Shown here: positions 9,105-18,000 of the stretch, piece by piece
Layout: each line of letters begins with the position of its first letter
Position numbering within the stretch: position 1 is the first letter of the stretch
Source of the DNA: Crossiella equi
GTDB lineage: Bacteria; Actinomycetota; Actinomycetes; Mycobacteriales; Pseudonocardiaceae
Direction of reading: 5' to 3'
Assembly: GCF_017876755.1 (NCBI RefSeq)
Contig: NZ_JAGIOO010000001.1
Span: 1,364,001-1,428,000 of the forward strand
DNA: 64,000 bases
Position numbers and translations under genes: made by a program
The notes under the pieces: generated by a model
The model's input: the letters and a program-made list of their open reading frames with translations, nothing else
Databases searched by the model: none
What the model was told of the DNA's origin: nothing

Positions 9105-11138
9105 TCATCGTTGGGTCAGGACGGTCACTGCGGCGTCGTGGGTGGGGCTCCAGTCGTGCGGGAGCCCGACGTGCGCGAGGTGGGCGCCCGAGTAGGCGAC
9201 GCCCGTATCGCTGTCCACATAGGACTTCTCGGGATCGAGCCCGCGCAGGCGGACCCGGCTGGACCGGCCGGGCACCAGCGGTGCGCCGGTGTGGCGTCCG
9301 GTGTGCCAGGAGAGCACCAGCACGGTGTCCCCGGAGGTGTACTGCACGGCGGCGGTGTCGGCGTCGGTGTGCGGCCGGTGCACCACGCTGGTGTGCACCA
9401 GGTCCCGGATCTTCTTGTACTTCGCGATGTGCCCGGCCGCCTCGGCGCGCTGCTCCGGGCTCCACCGCTTGAGGTCGGCACCGATGCCCAGCACACCCGC
9501 CATCGCCACCACGAACCGGAACTTCAGCGAACGCGGGCGCGGGTCGAAGACCCCGGGCGTGTCGGTGACCCAGGAGCTGAGCAGGTGCGGGGCGTGCGCG
9601 AGCAGGAAGCCGTCCTGGATGGCCAGGCGGTCCAGCGGGCCGGTGTTGTCACTGGGCCACAGCACGTCCGTGCGGGCGATGGTGGCCAGGTCGGTGCGCC
9701 CGCCGCCGCCCGCGCAGCCCTCCACGGTGACCTCGGGGTGGGTGGCGCGGAGGTGGTCGAGCAGGCGGTGGTAGTTGGCCACGTGCTGGGCGTCCAGGTC
9801 GCCGTCCCGGCCGCCGCGTTCGGTGGGCGGGCGGTTCATGTCCCACTTGAGGTAGCTGATCGGGTGCGTGGTCAGCAGCTCGTCGAGGGTGGCGCGCAGG
9901 TACTCGCAGACGTCCTCGCGGCCCAGGTCCAGCAGCAGCTGGTTGCGCACGAGCGTGAGCGGGCGGCCGTCGACGTGGTAGACCCAGTCCGGGTGCTCGG
10001 CGTAGAGCTTGGACTTCGGGCTGACCGACTCGGGTTCGACCCACAGGCCGAAGTCCAGGCCCAGCTCGCGGACCTGTCGTACGAAGTCGGCGAAGCCGTG
10101 CTCGAAGGCGGTTTCGTCGGGGGTCCAGTCGCCCAGGCCGCCGGTGTCGTCGTGGCGGCCGGTGAACCAGCCGTCGTCGACCACGAACAGCTCCACGCCG
10201 AGGTCCGCCGCGATCTTGGCGAGTTCGAGCTGGCCGCGGCCGTCGACGTCGAAACCCGTGGCCTCCCAGGAGTTGTAGAGCACGCGCTGGGTGCGGTCGC
10301 GGGAGAGGCTGCGGTCGTAGGCGTGCCAGACGCGGGCCAGGCCGTCCAAGCCCTCCGCGCTGTGCGCCAGGGCCAGGGCCGGGGTGGCCAGGCGGGCGCC
10401 CGGTTCGAGCACCACCGGGCCCGGGTGGGGCAGGCGGCCCGCGCGGACCCGGGTCCAGCCCGCCGGCTCGACGTCGACATCCAGCTCCCAGGAACCGGAC
10501 CAGGCCAGCTGCACGCCCCAGGCCTGACCGTCGGGCTCCTCGGCGTCCTGCACGGCCAGCCACGGCACGGCCGCGTGGCCGGGCACGCCGAAGCGGCTGC
10601 CCAGCCCGAAGCGGCCTGCCTGGAGGACCAGCTCCTGGCGGGTGAACTCCTGGCACCACTGGCCGGTGAGATAGGTCAGGCGGGCGCCCGCGGGTCCGGT
10701 CGGGAGGCAGACCCCTGCCGAGCCCAGTCTGGTCAGGCTCAGCCGTACTCCGCCCTGGTTGGCCAGTTCCACCCAGCGCAACAGGACGTCCTGGCCGGGC
10801 ACGGGCTGGTAGCACAGCACCGCGCGCAGGCCGGTGACCTCGTCGGCGAAGGCCAGCCGGAGGGTGTCCGCAGTGGACTCCTCCCCCGCGAAACTCCACC
10901 AGCTGTCGCCGTCCAGCTCCAGGTCGGCGCCGCTGAACGGGCGCAGCCCGCACGGGGCGTACTCCACCGGGGCCGCGTCGGCCTCGGTCATGAAGTGCAC
11001 CTCGCCCGCGTTGGCCAGCGGGGACGGGCCGTGCTCGACGCCGTGCGGGCCCCAGGAGCGCAGCTCCGCCCAGCGCCGGTCGGGCGAGAGGCCAACCGTG
11101 TACGAGGTGGTGGCCAGTCGCAGGGTCCACTCGCTCAT
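9105..11138 (-). CDS. Cytoplasmic GH36 alpha-galactosidase
   Basis: A 677 aa GH36 enzyme without signal peptide, expected to hydrolyse alpha-galactosides after import. The N-terminal beta-supersandwich domain is followed by a (beta/alpha)8 barrel with VLYNSWEATGFDVD, LFVVDDGWFTGRHDD and DFGLWVEPESVSPKS. The nucleophile Asp is in YLKWDMNR. The glycine/cysteine motif is EGCAGGGGR and the acid/base Asp is in WPSDNTG. These are all canonical GH36 motifs. It is translationally coupled on both sides by ATGA overlaps (11135-11138 with the upstream permease, 9105-9108 if the alternative GH27 start is used). Together with the secreted GH27 enzyme it gives both extracellular and intracellular galactosidase activity. 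Confidence 0.93.
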   Translation of the reverse strand: MSEWTLRLATTSYTVGLSPDRRWAELRSWGPHGVEHGPSPLANAGEVHFMTEADAAPVEYAPCGLRPFSGADLELDGDSWWSFAGEESTADTLRLAFADEVTGLRAVLCYQPVPGQDVLLRWVELANQGGVRLSLTRLGSAGVCLPTGPAGARLTYLTGQWCQEFTRQELVLQAGRFGLGSRFGVPGHAAVPWLAVQDAEEPDGQAWGVQLAWSGSWELDVDVEPAGWTRVRAGRLPHPGPVVLEPGARLATPALALAHSAEGLDGLARVWHAYDRSLSRDRTQRVLYNSWEATGFDVDGRGQLELAKIAADLGVELFVVDDGWFTGRHDDTGGLGDWTPDETAFEHGFADFVRQVRELGLDFGLWVEPESVSPKSKLYAEHPDWVYHVDGRPLTLVRNQLLLDLGREDVCEYLRATLDELLTTHPISYLKWDMNRPPTERGGRDGDLDAQHVANYHRLLDHLRATHPEVTVEGCAGGGGRTDLATIARTDVLWPSDNTGPLDRLAIQDGFLLAHAPHLLSSWVTDTPGVFDPRPRSLKFRFVVAMAGVLGIGADLKRWSPEQRAEAAGHIAKYKKIRDLVHTSVVHRPHTDADTAAVQYTSGDTVLVLSWHTGRHTGAPLVPGRSSRVRLRGLDPEKSYVDSDTGVAYSGAHLAHVGLPHDWSPTHDAAVTVLTQR

Positions 11139-11956
11139 TTCACCGCGCCAATCGCCAGTCCGGAGATGAAGTGCTTCTGGAACTTGAGGAACACCGCGAC
11201 CGTGGGCACCGCCGCGATCACCGATCCGGCCGCGATCACGTTCCAGGTGGAGACGTACTGGCCCTGCAAGGCCAGCAGCGCGGGGGTGACCGGCATGGTG
11301 ACGCCGGAGCGGAGGACCGTGATCGCCCACAGCAGGTCGTTGAACACCCAGGTGAAGGCCAGCGCGGACAGGGCGGCCAGTGCCGGGCGGGCCAGCGGCA
11401 GGATCACCGAGACGAAGATGCGGACCGGCCCGGCGCCGTCGATCACCGCGGCCTGCTGGATCTCGTCCGGGATCGAGCGCAGGAAGCCTTGCAGCACGAA
11501 GGTGTAGAAGCCCAGGCCGAAGCCGACCTGCACGATGACCAGCGCGGTCAGCGTGTCGTAGAGGCCGAGCACCTCGGTCAGCTTGCTCACCGGGACGAGG
11601 AGGATCTGCGGGGGCAGCAGGTTGCCCGCGAGCATCACCAGCAGGATCGTGCGCCGGAACGGGATCTGGTAGCGGCTGAGCGCGAACGCGGCCGCGGCGG
11701 CCAGGGCCAGCGATACCAGCACCGTGGGAATCGTGACGAGGAGGCTGTTCAGCATGGCCTGCGCCTGGCCGCCCTCGTTCCAGGCCTGGCCGAAGGTCTC
11801 CAGGGTGAAGGAGCGCGGCAGGCCGCCCAGGCCGTTGGCGGCCACGTCCTGGAAGGTGCGGACACTGGTCAGCAGCACCAGGCCGATGGGCAGCAGCCAC
11901 AGCACGGACAGCGTGCCCGCGCCCGCGTGGAAGGCGACCGTGCGCAGGCGCCTCAT
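11135..11956 (-). CDS. Carbohydrate ABC transporter permease (MalG/UgpE type)
   Basis: A 273 aa inner-membrane permease with about six hydrophobic segments, the first near residues 9-30 (AGTLSVLWLLPIGLVLLTSV). The EAA loop that contacts the ATPase is represented by IQQAAVIDGAGPVRIFVSVI followed by LPLARPALAAL. FHAGAG near the N-terminus and the C-terminal QKHFISGLAIGAVK are typical of the MalG side of sugar permease pairs. The ATG at 11956 gives an ATGA overlap with the upstream permease and has GAGGA 8 bases upstream. It forms the second half of the permease dimer. No ATP-binding gene lies in the operon, as in many actinomycete sugar systems that share an MsiK-like ATPase (known for the group, not seen here). 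Confidence 0.92.
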   Translation of the reverse strand: MRRLRTVAFHAGAGTLSVLWLLPIGLVLLTSVRTFQDVAANGLGGLPRSFTLETFGQAWNEGGQAQAMLNSLLVTIPTVLVSLALAAAAAFALSRYQIPFRRTILLVMLAGNLLPPQILLVPVSKLTEVLGLYDTLTALVIVQVGFGLGFYTFVLQGFLRSIPDEIQQAAVIDGAGPVRIFVSVILPLARPALAALSALAFTWVFNDLLWAITVLRSGVTMPVTPALLALQGQYVSTWNVIAAGSVIAAVPTVAVFLKFQKHFISGLAIGAVK

Positions 11957-12882
11957 GAGGCGTCCTCGCGCAGCACGCGCACCAGGTAGGTCACGATCAC
12001 TCCGAAGGCGAGCAGGAAGATCACCACGGCCAGCGCGGAGGCGTAGCCGAGGCGGAGGGTCTGGAAGGCCGTGCTGTACATGTAGGTGCTCAGCAGCTCC
12101 GAGGAGTGGTACGGGCCGCCCTTGGTCATCGACCACACCACGTCGAAGGAGCGCAGCGAGTCGATCACGATCACCGACAGGATCACCGAGTTGACCGACC
12201 GCAGCTGCGGCCAGGTCACGTGCCGGAACCGCTGCCAGGGGCTCGCGCCGTCCAGCTGGGCCGCCTCGTACAGCGCCGGGTCGATGCCCTTGAGCCCGGC
12301 CAGGTACAGCACCATCACGTAGCCGAGCTGGCGCCACAGCGCGGGCAGCAGGATCGCGTACAGCGCGGTGTCCGGGTCGGCCAGCCAGGCCCGCTGCCAG
12401 TCACCGAGGCCGACGAGGTCCAGCGAGGAGTTGACCAGGCCGTCCGGCTGGTAGAGGCCCTGCCAGATGAGCGAGGTCGCCACCAGCGAGAACACCACCG
12501 GGGTGAACATCGCGGCGCGGTAGAAGCCGATGCCGCGCCGTTCCTGCTGCAACAGCAGGGCCAGGCCGAGGCCGCCCGCCGCGCTGACACCGCCGAAGAG
12601 CACCAGCCAGATCGCGGTGTTGGCGAAGGCGGTGCCGAAGGTCGGGTCGGACAGCAGCTCGGTGTAGTTGCCGAACCCGGCCCAGGTGGGCGGTGACACC
12701 CCGTCCCAGTGGGTCAGGGACAGGTAGAAGCCTTGCAGCGCGGGCCAGAACACCCAGAACGCCTCGACGGCGAAGGGCAGCAGCACGAACCACAGCAGGA
12801 CCGGCGGGAAGCGCTGCTTGCGGCGCTTGGCCTTGGGCGCGGCCGGGGCCCGGTGCTCCGGCGGGGCGGCGAGCACGGTCAT
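11953..12882 (-). CDS. Carbohydrate ABC transporter permease (MalF/UgpA type)
   Basis: A 309 aa permease. A positively charged N-terminus (APKAKRRKQRFPP) leads into the first membrane span (LLWFVLLPFAVEAFWVFWPA). The EAA loop reads EAAQLDGASPWQRFRHVTWP and is complete. NTAIWLVLFGGVSAAGGLGL and MFTPVVFSLVATSLIWQGLY are further spans, and MTKGGPYHSSELLSTYMY is the conserved periplasmic segment of this family. The gene starts one base after the stop of the binding-protein gene and overlaps its partner permease by ATGA, so the transporter components should be made in fixed ratio. The substrate, alpha-galactosides, is inferred from the two galactosidase genes downstream. Confidence 0.92.
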   Translation of the reverse strand: MTVLAAPPEHRAPAAPKAKRRKQRFPPVLLWFVLLPFAVEAFWVFWPALQGFYLSLTHWDGVSPPTWAGFGNYTELLSDPTFGTAFANTAIWLVLFGGVSAAGGLGLALLLQQERRGIGFYRAAMFTPVVFSLVATSLIWQGLYQPDGLVNSSLDLVGLGDWQRAWLADPDTALYAILLPALWRQLGYVMVLYLAGLKGIDPALYEAAQLDGASPWQRFRHVTWPQLRSVNSVILSVIVIDSLRSFDVVWSMTKGGPYHSSELLSTYMYSTAFQTLRLGYASALAVVIFLLAFGVIVTYLVRVLREDAS

Positions 12883-12883
12883 C

Positions 12884-14164
12884 TCAGGAGGCCCAGACCT
12901 TCGCCGCGGCGGCCTGCCACTCGGTCAGGATCGAGCCGATCTCGTGGGGCCGCTGGATGAACCGGATGAGCGCGTTGTCCGCGGTGGGCTGGAGCGCGTC
13001 GGAGGAGTCGCGGTTGAAGAACTGCGTGATCTCCTTGGCCTCCCGCAACATCGCGCGGCCCTTGGCCACCAGCGGGGTACCGCTGTCCTTGGCCGAGGGG
13101 TGCGTGGGCAGGATGGTGCCGGAGGAGTTGCGGATGTAGAGCTCCTGGGCGGGCGCGGTGGCCGCGTACTTCAGGAACTCCTTGACCTGGTCCTGGCGCG
13201 GGGTGCGGGAGCTGGCGAAGAAGCCGTCGGTCGGGCCCTCCTCGGCCACCGGCACGGCCGGGTCCAGGATCGGGAACTGGAAGAAGTCGATGTCGTCCAG
13301 GGCGTCCTTGGGCGCGGAGTCGGCGAAGAAGGTGCCGATGAGCATCATGCCGGTGCGGCCCTGCAACAGCGAGGTCGTGGCGTCCTGGAAGGAGATCGCG
13401 GTGCCGCGCGGGTCGAAGTGCGGCAGCACGGTCTTCCACGTGTCGAAGACCTTGACCACACGCTGGTCGTCGAAGCGGTGCCTGCCCGCCAGCAGCTCGC
13501 GGTGGAACGGGGCGCCGTTGATGCGGATGTTGAGGTAGTCGAACCAGGCCGAGGACGTCCACTGCGTACCGCCGCCCGCACCGAGCCCGATCGGCTCGAC
13601 CCCCTTGCCGCGCAAGGTCTCGCACAGCGCCTGGAACTCGCTCCAGGTGTTGGGCGGCGTGACGCCCCACTTGGCGAAGTTGCTCTTCCGGTAGAAGCAG
13701 CCCCACCAGTAGTAGGAGGTGGGTACGAACACGAGCTTGCCGGTGCCGTCGTCGGAGAGCGTGCGGAAGGACGGCGCGTACTCGCCCATGGTCTGCCACA
13801 CGTCGCCGACGTCGAGCAGCAGGCCCTTGCGCGAGTAGCCGGTGAGGATGGAGCCCGGGTACCAGGTGTAGGTGTCGGGCGGGGTGGCCGAGGTCAGGTA
13901 GCTGGGCAGCTGGGTGCGGAAGGTCTCCGAGGCCACGGTGTTGACGGTGGCGCTGCCCTTCCGGGTCTCGCCGAAGCCCTTGGCCAGCGCCTCGATCGCG
14001 GTCTTGGCGGCGGAGGCGGACAGGTTGGACTGGATGGTCACCGCGCCGCCGGTCTGCGCGACGGGCCCGCCCGAGGACGCCGAGGTCGCACACCCGCCGA
14101 GCACCGCGGCACCCCCGAGGGCACCCACGCCGAGCAGGAAGTTCCGTCGACTGAACTCGTTCAT
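12884..14164 (-). CDS. Extracellular sugar-binding lipoprotein of ABC transporter, first gene of operon
   Basis: A 426 aa family 1 solute-binding protein. The N-terminus SRRNFLLGVGALGGAAVLGG-C combines a twin-arginine motif (RRNFL) with a lipobox ending at the cysteine (LGGC), so it is probably Tat-exported and lipid-anchored. The mature part carries aromatic residues typical of sugar pockets (DTYTWYPGSILTGYS, TSYYWWGCFYRKSNFA, TQWTSSAWFDYLNIRING) and TDGFFASS near the hinge. An AGAGGTG ribosome-binding site lies 8 bases before the ATG at 14164. It heads the operon and faces the GntR regulator across a 132-base promoter region with the operator at 14241. Confidence 0.92.
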   Translation of the reverse strand: MNEFSRRNFLLGVGALGGAAVLGGCATSASSGGPVAQTGGAVTIQSNLSASAAKTAIEALAKGFGETRKGSATVNTVASETFRTQLPSYLTSATPPDTYTWYPGSILTGYSRKGLLLDVGDVWQTMGEYAPSFRTLSDDGTGKLVFVPTSYYWWGCFYRKSNFAKWGVTPPNTWSEFQALCETLRGKGVEPIGLGAGGGTQWTSSAWFDYLNIRINGAPFHRELLAGRHRFDDQRVVKVFDTWKTVLPHFDPRGTAISFQDATTSLLQGRTGMMLIGTFFADSAPKDALDDIDFFQFPILDPAVPVAEEGPTDGFFASSRTPRQDQVKEFLKYAATAPAQELYIRNSSGTILPTHPSAKDSGTPLVAKGRAMLREAKEITQFFNRDSSDALQPTADNALIRFIQRPHEIGSILTEWQAAAAKVWAS

Positions 14165-14240
14165 CACTGCACCTCTGGAGGGGACGACGGTGGCCGGGCT
14201 CACACCCTCGCACCCGCCCTCGCAGGCGGTCAAGATTAAT

Positions 14241-14253
14241 TCGTAATTTACGA
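14241..14253. promoter_or_regulatory. Candidate GntR/FadR-family operator
   Basis: The sequence TCGTAA-T-TTACGA is a perfect 6-bp inverted repeat about one base. It fits the FadR-subfamily pattern T.GT...AC.A. It lies in the region shared by the sugar operon (start 77 bases away) and the GntR gene (start 44 bases away), in an unusually AT-rich stretch. The family and context make it the likely binding site of the divergent regulator; this has not been tested. Confidence 0.75.
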
Positions 14254-14296
14254 GTAGAAACGCGCCGGACCGCCCGCACCTCGATACGCTTCCCCC

Positions 14297-14998
14297 ATGA
14301 GCACGCACCGCCCGCGGGGACTGCACGGCCAGACGGTCGAACTGCTGGCCGAACGCATCCTGTCCAACGAGCTGGCCGAGGGCGCGACCCTGGACCTCCC
14401 GGCGCTGCGCGCGGAACTGGACGTGAGCCTGACCGCCCTGCGCGAGGCCCTGAAGGTCCTCACCGCCAAGGGCATGATCGACGCGCGCCAGAAGCGGGGC
14501 ACCTTCGTCCAGCCCCGCAGCTCCTGGAACATGCTGGACGCGGACGTGATGCGCTGGCACACCACCACGACCACGGCCAGCACCGACCTGTTCGACTCCC
14601 TCACCGAGGTCCGCGCGGTGGTCGAACCCGCCGCCGCCCGCATGGCCGCGGCCCGGGCCACCGACGAGGAGGTCGGGGCCCTGGCCGCCGCACTGCACCG
14701 CATGGCCGGGGCGCGCAGCACCGACGAGGTCGTCGCGGCCGACCTGGAGTTCCACCGGGTGCTGTTGTCCGCCACCCACAACGACTTCCTGGTCCAGATC
14801 GAACGCGTCATCGCGATCGGCCTGGCCGCCCGGGACCGGCTCGTGCACGGCGCCCACCCGGCCGATGACCCGGTGCCCAGCCACGAGGCGGTGTACGCGG
14901 CGATCGCGGCCCGCGACGAGGTGGCGGCGGAGGCCGCGATGCGGGCCCTGGTGGACAAGTCCAGCGAGGACCTGCAACGGGTGCGCCCCGGGAAGTGA
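14297..14998 (+). CDS. GntR-family regulator, FadR subfamily (DgoR/GalR-like role)
   Basis: A 233 aa repressor-type protein. The N-terminal winged helix spans about residues 8-75 (LHGQTVELLAERILSNELAE, LRAELDVSLTALREALKVL, GMIDARQKRGTFVQP). The FCD ligand-binding domain fills the rest. RAVVEPAAARMAAARATDEE, ADLEFHRVLLSATHNDF and PSHEAVYAAIAARD supply the Asp/His residues that usually hold a metal in this subfamily. FadR-type proteins with this make-up control galactonate and uronate genes in other bacteria. Together with dgoD and the shared operator this suggests control of the operon by galactonate or a related acid. It ends 6 bases before the convergent WD40 gene. Confidence 0.88.
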   Translation: MSTHRPRGLHGQTVELLAERILSNELAEGATLDLPALRAELDVSLTALREALKVLTAKGMIDARQKRGTFVQPRSSWNMLDADVMRWHTTTTTASTDLFDSLTEVRAVVEPAAARMAAARATDEEVGALAAALHRMAGARSTDEVVAADLEFHRVLLSATHNDFLVQIERVIAIGLAARDRLVHGAHPADDPVPSHEAVYAAIAARDEVAAEAAMRALVDKSSEDLQRVRPGK

Positions 14999-15004
14999 GG
15001 CCGG

Positions 15005-18000
15005 TCAGCCTCCCGGGCAGGTCCGCTGGTACGGCAGGCCCGGCAGGTGCTGGCGCCACCGCTGCTCGTCCAGCGGGTCCGCGGTGCGGCAGATGCGCTC
15101 GACCGCGCGCGGCACGGACAGGTCCAGCACCCGCACGGTGTTCGTGCCGTCGCCCGCCAGCAGCCGGTCGCCGGGCAGGAAGGCCAGCACCGACCCGGCC
15201 CCGCCGGAGATCGGGACGCCCTCCCCCACCGCGGCGGGGCGGTTCGGCCCGGTCAGCCGCCACTGGCGTACCGAGTGGTCGGCGCCCGCGGTCACCAGGT
15301 GCCTGCCGTCCGGGGACCACCGCACGGCGGTGACCGCCTTGGTGTGCCCGGTCAGCGGTTCCGGACGCCGCACGGGTGCGCTCAGGTCGTGCACGTCCCA
15401 CAGCCAGATGCGGGGTTCCTCGCTGGTCTCGGCCAGCACGGTGCCGTCCGGGCTGAAGGCCATCGCGCCCGCGATGCCCTCGACCCGGGCCGTGCCCTTG
15501 CGGCGCGGGTACCTCGGGTCGCTGACGTCCCACAGGATGACCGCGCTGTCGGTGCCCATGCTGGCGATCACCTTGCCGTCCGGGCGGAACACCAGCACGC
15601 CCACCTCGCCCTCGTGCCCGGCGAGGCTGCCCAGTGGTTTCGGCTGCTCGGGATCGCTGATGTCCCACAGGCGGGTGGAGAAGTCGTCCTCGCCGACCGC
15701 CAGGACCCGGCCGTCCGGGCTCAGCGCGAGCGCGGAGGTGAAAGAGGTGCCGAGCACCTTCTCGAACTTGACCACCGGGTGCTCGGGGTCGGCGACGTCG
15801 ACCAGGCGCAGCACCGAGGTGTTGGTGAGCACCACGAGCAGCCTGCCGTCGGGGGTGAACCGGGTCTGCGTCGGGCACTGCGTGCACAGCGAGCGGTGCG
15901 CCGGGGCGGGCAGCTCGGTCATCTGCCGGGGCACCTCGGCGGACCCGGTGCGCCACAACCGAACCACGTTGCCCCGGTCGGCCAGCGCCACCAGACCGCC
16001 GTCCGGGCGCACCGACACCGAGTCCACGCGCTGATGGTGGCCCAGCAGCAGGGCGCTGGGCAGGTCCCACAGGCGGATGCGGCCGTCGTTGGCGACGGTG
16101 GCCAGCACCGTGCCGTCCGGGCTGAGCGCGGCGGCGTAGACGGTGCTGCCGCTGCCGGACAGGGGCGGGCCGATGCGGGTGACCGAGGCCGGGGCGGTGC
16201 TGTTCCACAGCAGTGCGGCACCGTCCCCGCCCGCGGTGACCAGCACGTCGCCCCGGGCGTTGAAGCCCGCGTACCAGACATCGCCCCGGTGCCCGGCCAG
16301 CGGCAGGCCGACCGCGGCGCCGGTCGTGACCTCCCACAGCCGCACCACGCCCTCCCGGCCACCGGTGACCAGAACCTGGCCGCCGGGGTGGAAGGCCAGG
16401 ACCAGCACGCTGCCCGATCCGGTGTCCACCGTGCGCGGGGCCCGGTTCGGCTGCGCCAGGTCCCACAGGTGCACCGCGCCGCGCTCCCCGGCCGCGGCCA
16501 GCGTGCGCCCGTCCTGGCTGAAGGCCACCGCGAAGGCCTGCTGCCGCGCACCGACCGTCCACTCCCGCTCCTGGACCGGCCGCTGGGGGTCGGTGAGGTC
16601 CCACAGGCGCACGGTGCCGTCGCTGTGCGCGGTGGCGAGCTTCCGGCCGCCGGGGTGGAAGTGGGTTTCGTAGACGTGGGTGTCCTTGGGTCCGGGCAGG
16701 TCCGGCAGCCGCTCCGGCTTTCGGGGGTCGCGCACGTTCCACAGCAGCGCCCGGCCGTGCTGGCCGACGGCGACCAGCAGCGAGCTGTCCGCGTTGAGCC
16801 GCAATGACAGCAGCCAGCCCTGGCCGCCGGTGAGCGGGGCGCCCATCGGCTCCAGGTGCTGCCGGTCGCGCACCTGCCACAGCCGGACCGTGCCGTCGTC
16901 GCCGGTGGTGGCGATCCAGGAGCCATCCTTGCCGTAGGCGACCTGGTAGGCGCGGCCCGGGTGGGCGGCGGTGGTGGTGGCCAGGGGGCGGGTGCCGGTG
17001 CCGAGCAGGCGGGTGTGCACGGCCTCGTCGTCGGGGCGCAGGCGGTGCGCGGCCAGCAGGAGCCGCGCGGACAGCGTCGGGTCGGCCTCGGCCAGGCGGT
17101 CGGCCTCGGCCACCACGTGCCGGTAGGTGGCGTCGTCGCGCTGCCGGGCCGCACTGGCCCACTGACCGCCCGCGACCAGCGCGGCCAGGCCCGCGATCAG
17201 GCCGAACACCAGGACCGCGGCGACGAGCTGCTGCTGCCTGCGCTGGCGCCGCCTGCCCCGGGTGGTCTCCTCCTCGCGGTCGCGCCGGGAGGCGGCCAGG
17301 AACTCGCGTTCGCGCGTGGTCGGGCGGGCCGTCTCGCCGTCGGACCAGTCCAGCGCGCGGTCCAGGCGGCTTCCCCGGTACAGGGCGGCCGGGTCGCGAT
17401 GCAGGGACTCCCAGGTCGCGGCGGCCTCGGTGAGCTGGCGGTGCACGCGCAAGCCCTCACGGTCGGCGGAGAGCCAGTCATGCAGCCGGGGCCAGGCGTG
17501 CAGCAGCACCTCGTGGCTGATCTCCAGGGTGTCCCCGTCGGCGGTGACCAGCCGCGCGGCGGTCAGGGCCTCGACGACGTGCGCGGCGGCCGGGGAGCTG
17601 TCCAGCTCGGCGCGGTGCACGCGGCGGCGGGTGTCCTCGGTGCCCTCGCCGAGCGCGGTCAGGCGCAGGAACAGGTCGCGGGCGATCTCCTGTCCGGCCT
17701 CGTCCAGCCCGGCGTACACGGTCTCGGCGGTGCGGGCCAGGGCGTGCGCGATGCCGCCCGCCTCCTGGTAGCCGCGCAGGGTCAGGACGTTGCCACGGCG
17801 GCGGTACCAGGTCTCCAGCAGGGCGTGCGAGAGCAGCGGCAGGGCACCGGGACGGCCCGCGGCCTCGGCCATCAGCACCGCCAGCAGCGCGGACTCCAGG
17901 CGGTGGCCGGTCTCCAGGGCCGGGCGGGTGACGGCCTCACGCAGCTCGTCGGCGGTCATCGGGCCGAGCAGGACCTGGGCGTCCTGGAGGGCGTTGGCCA

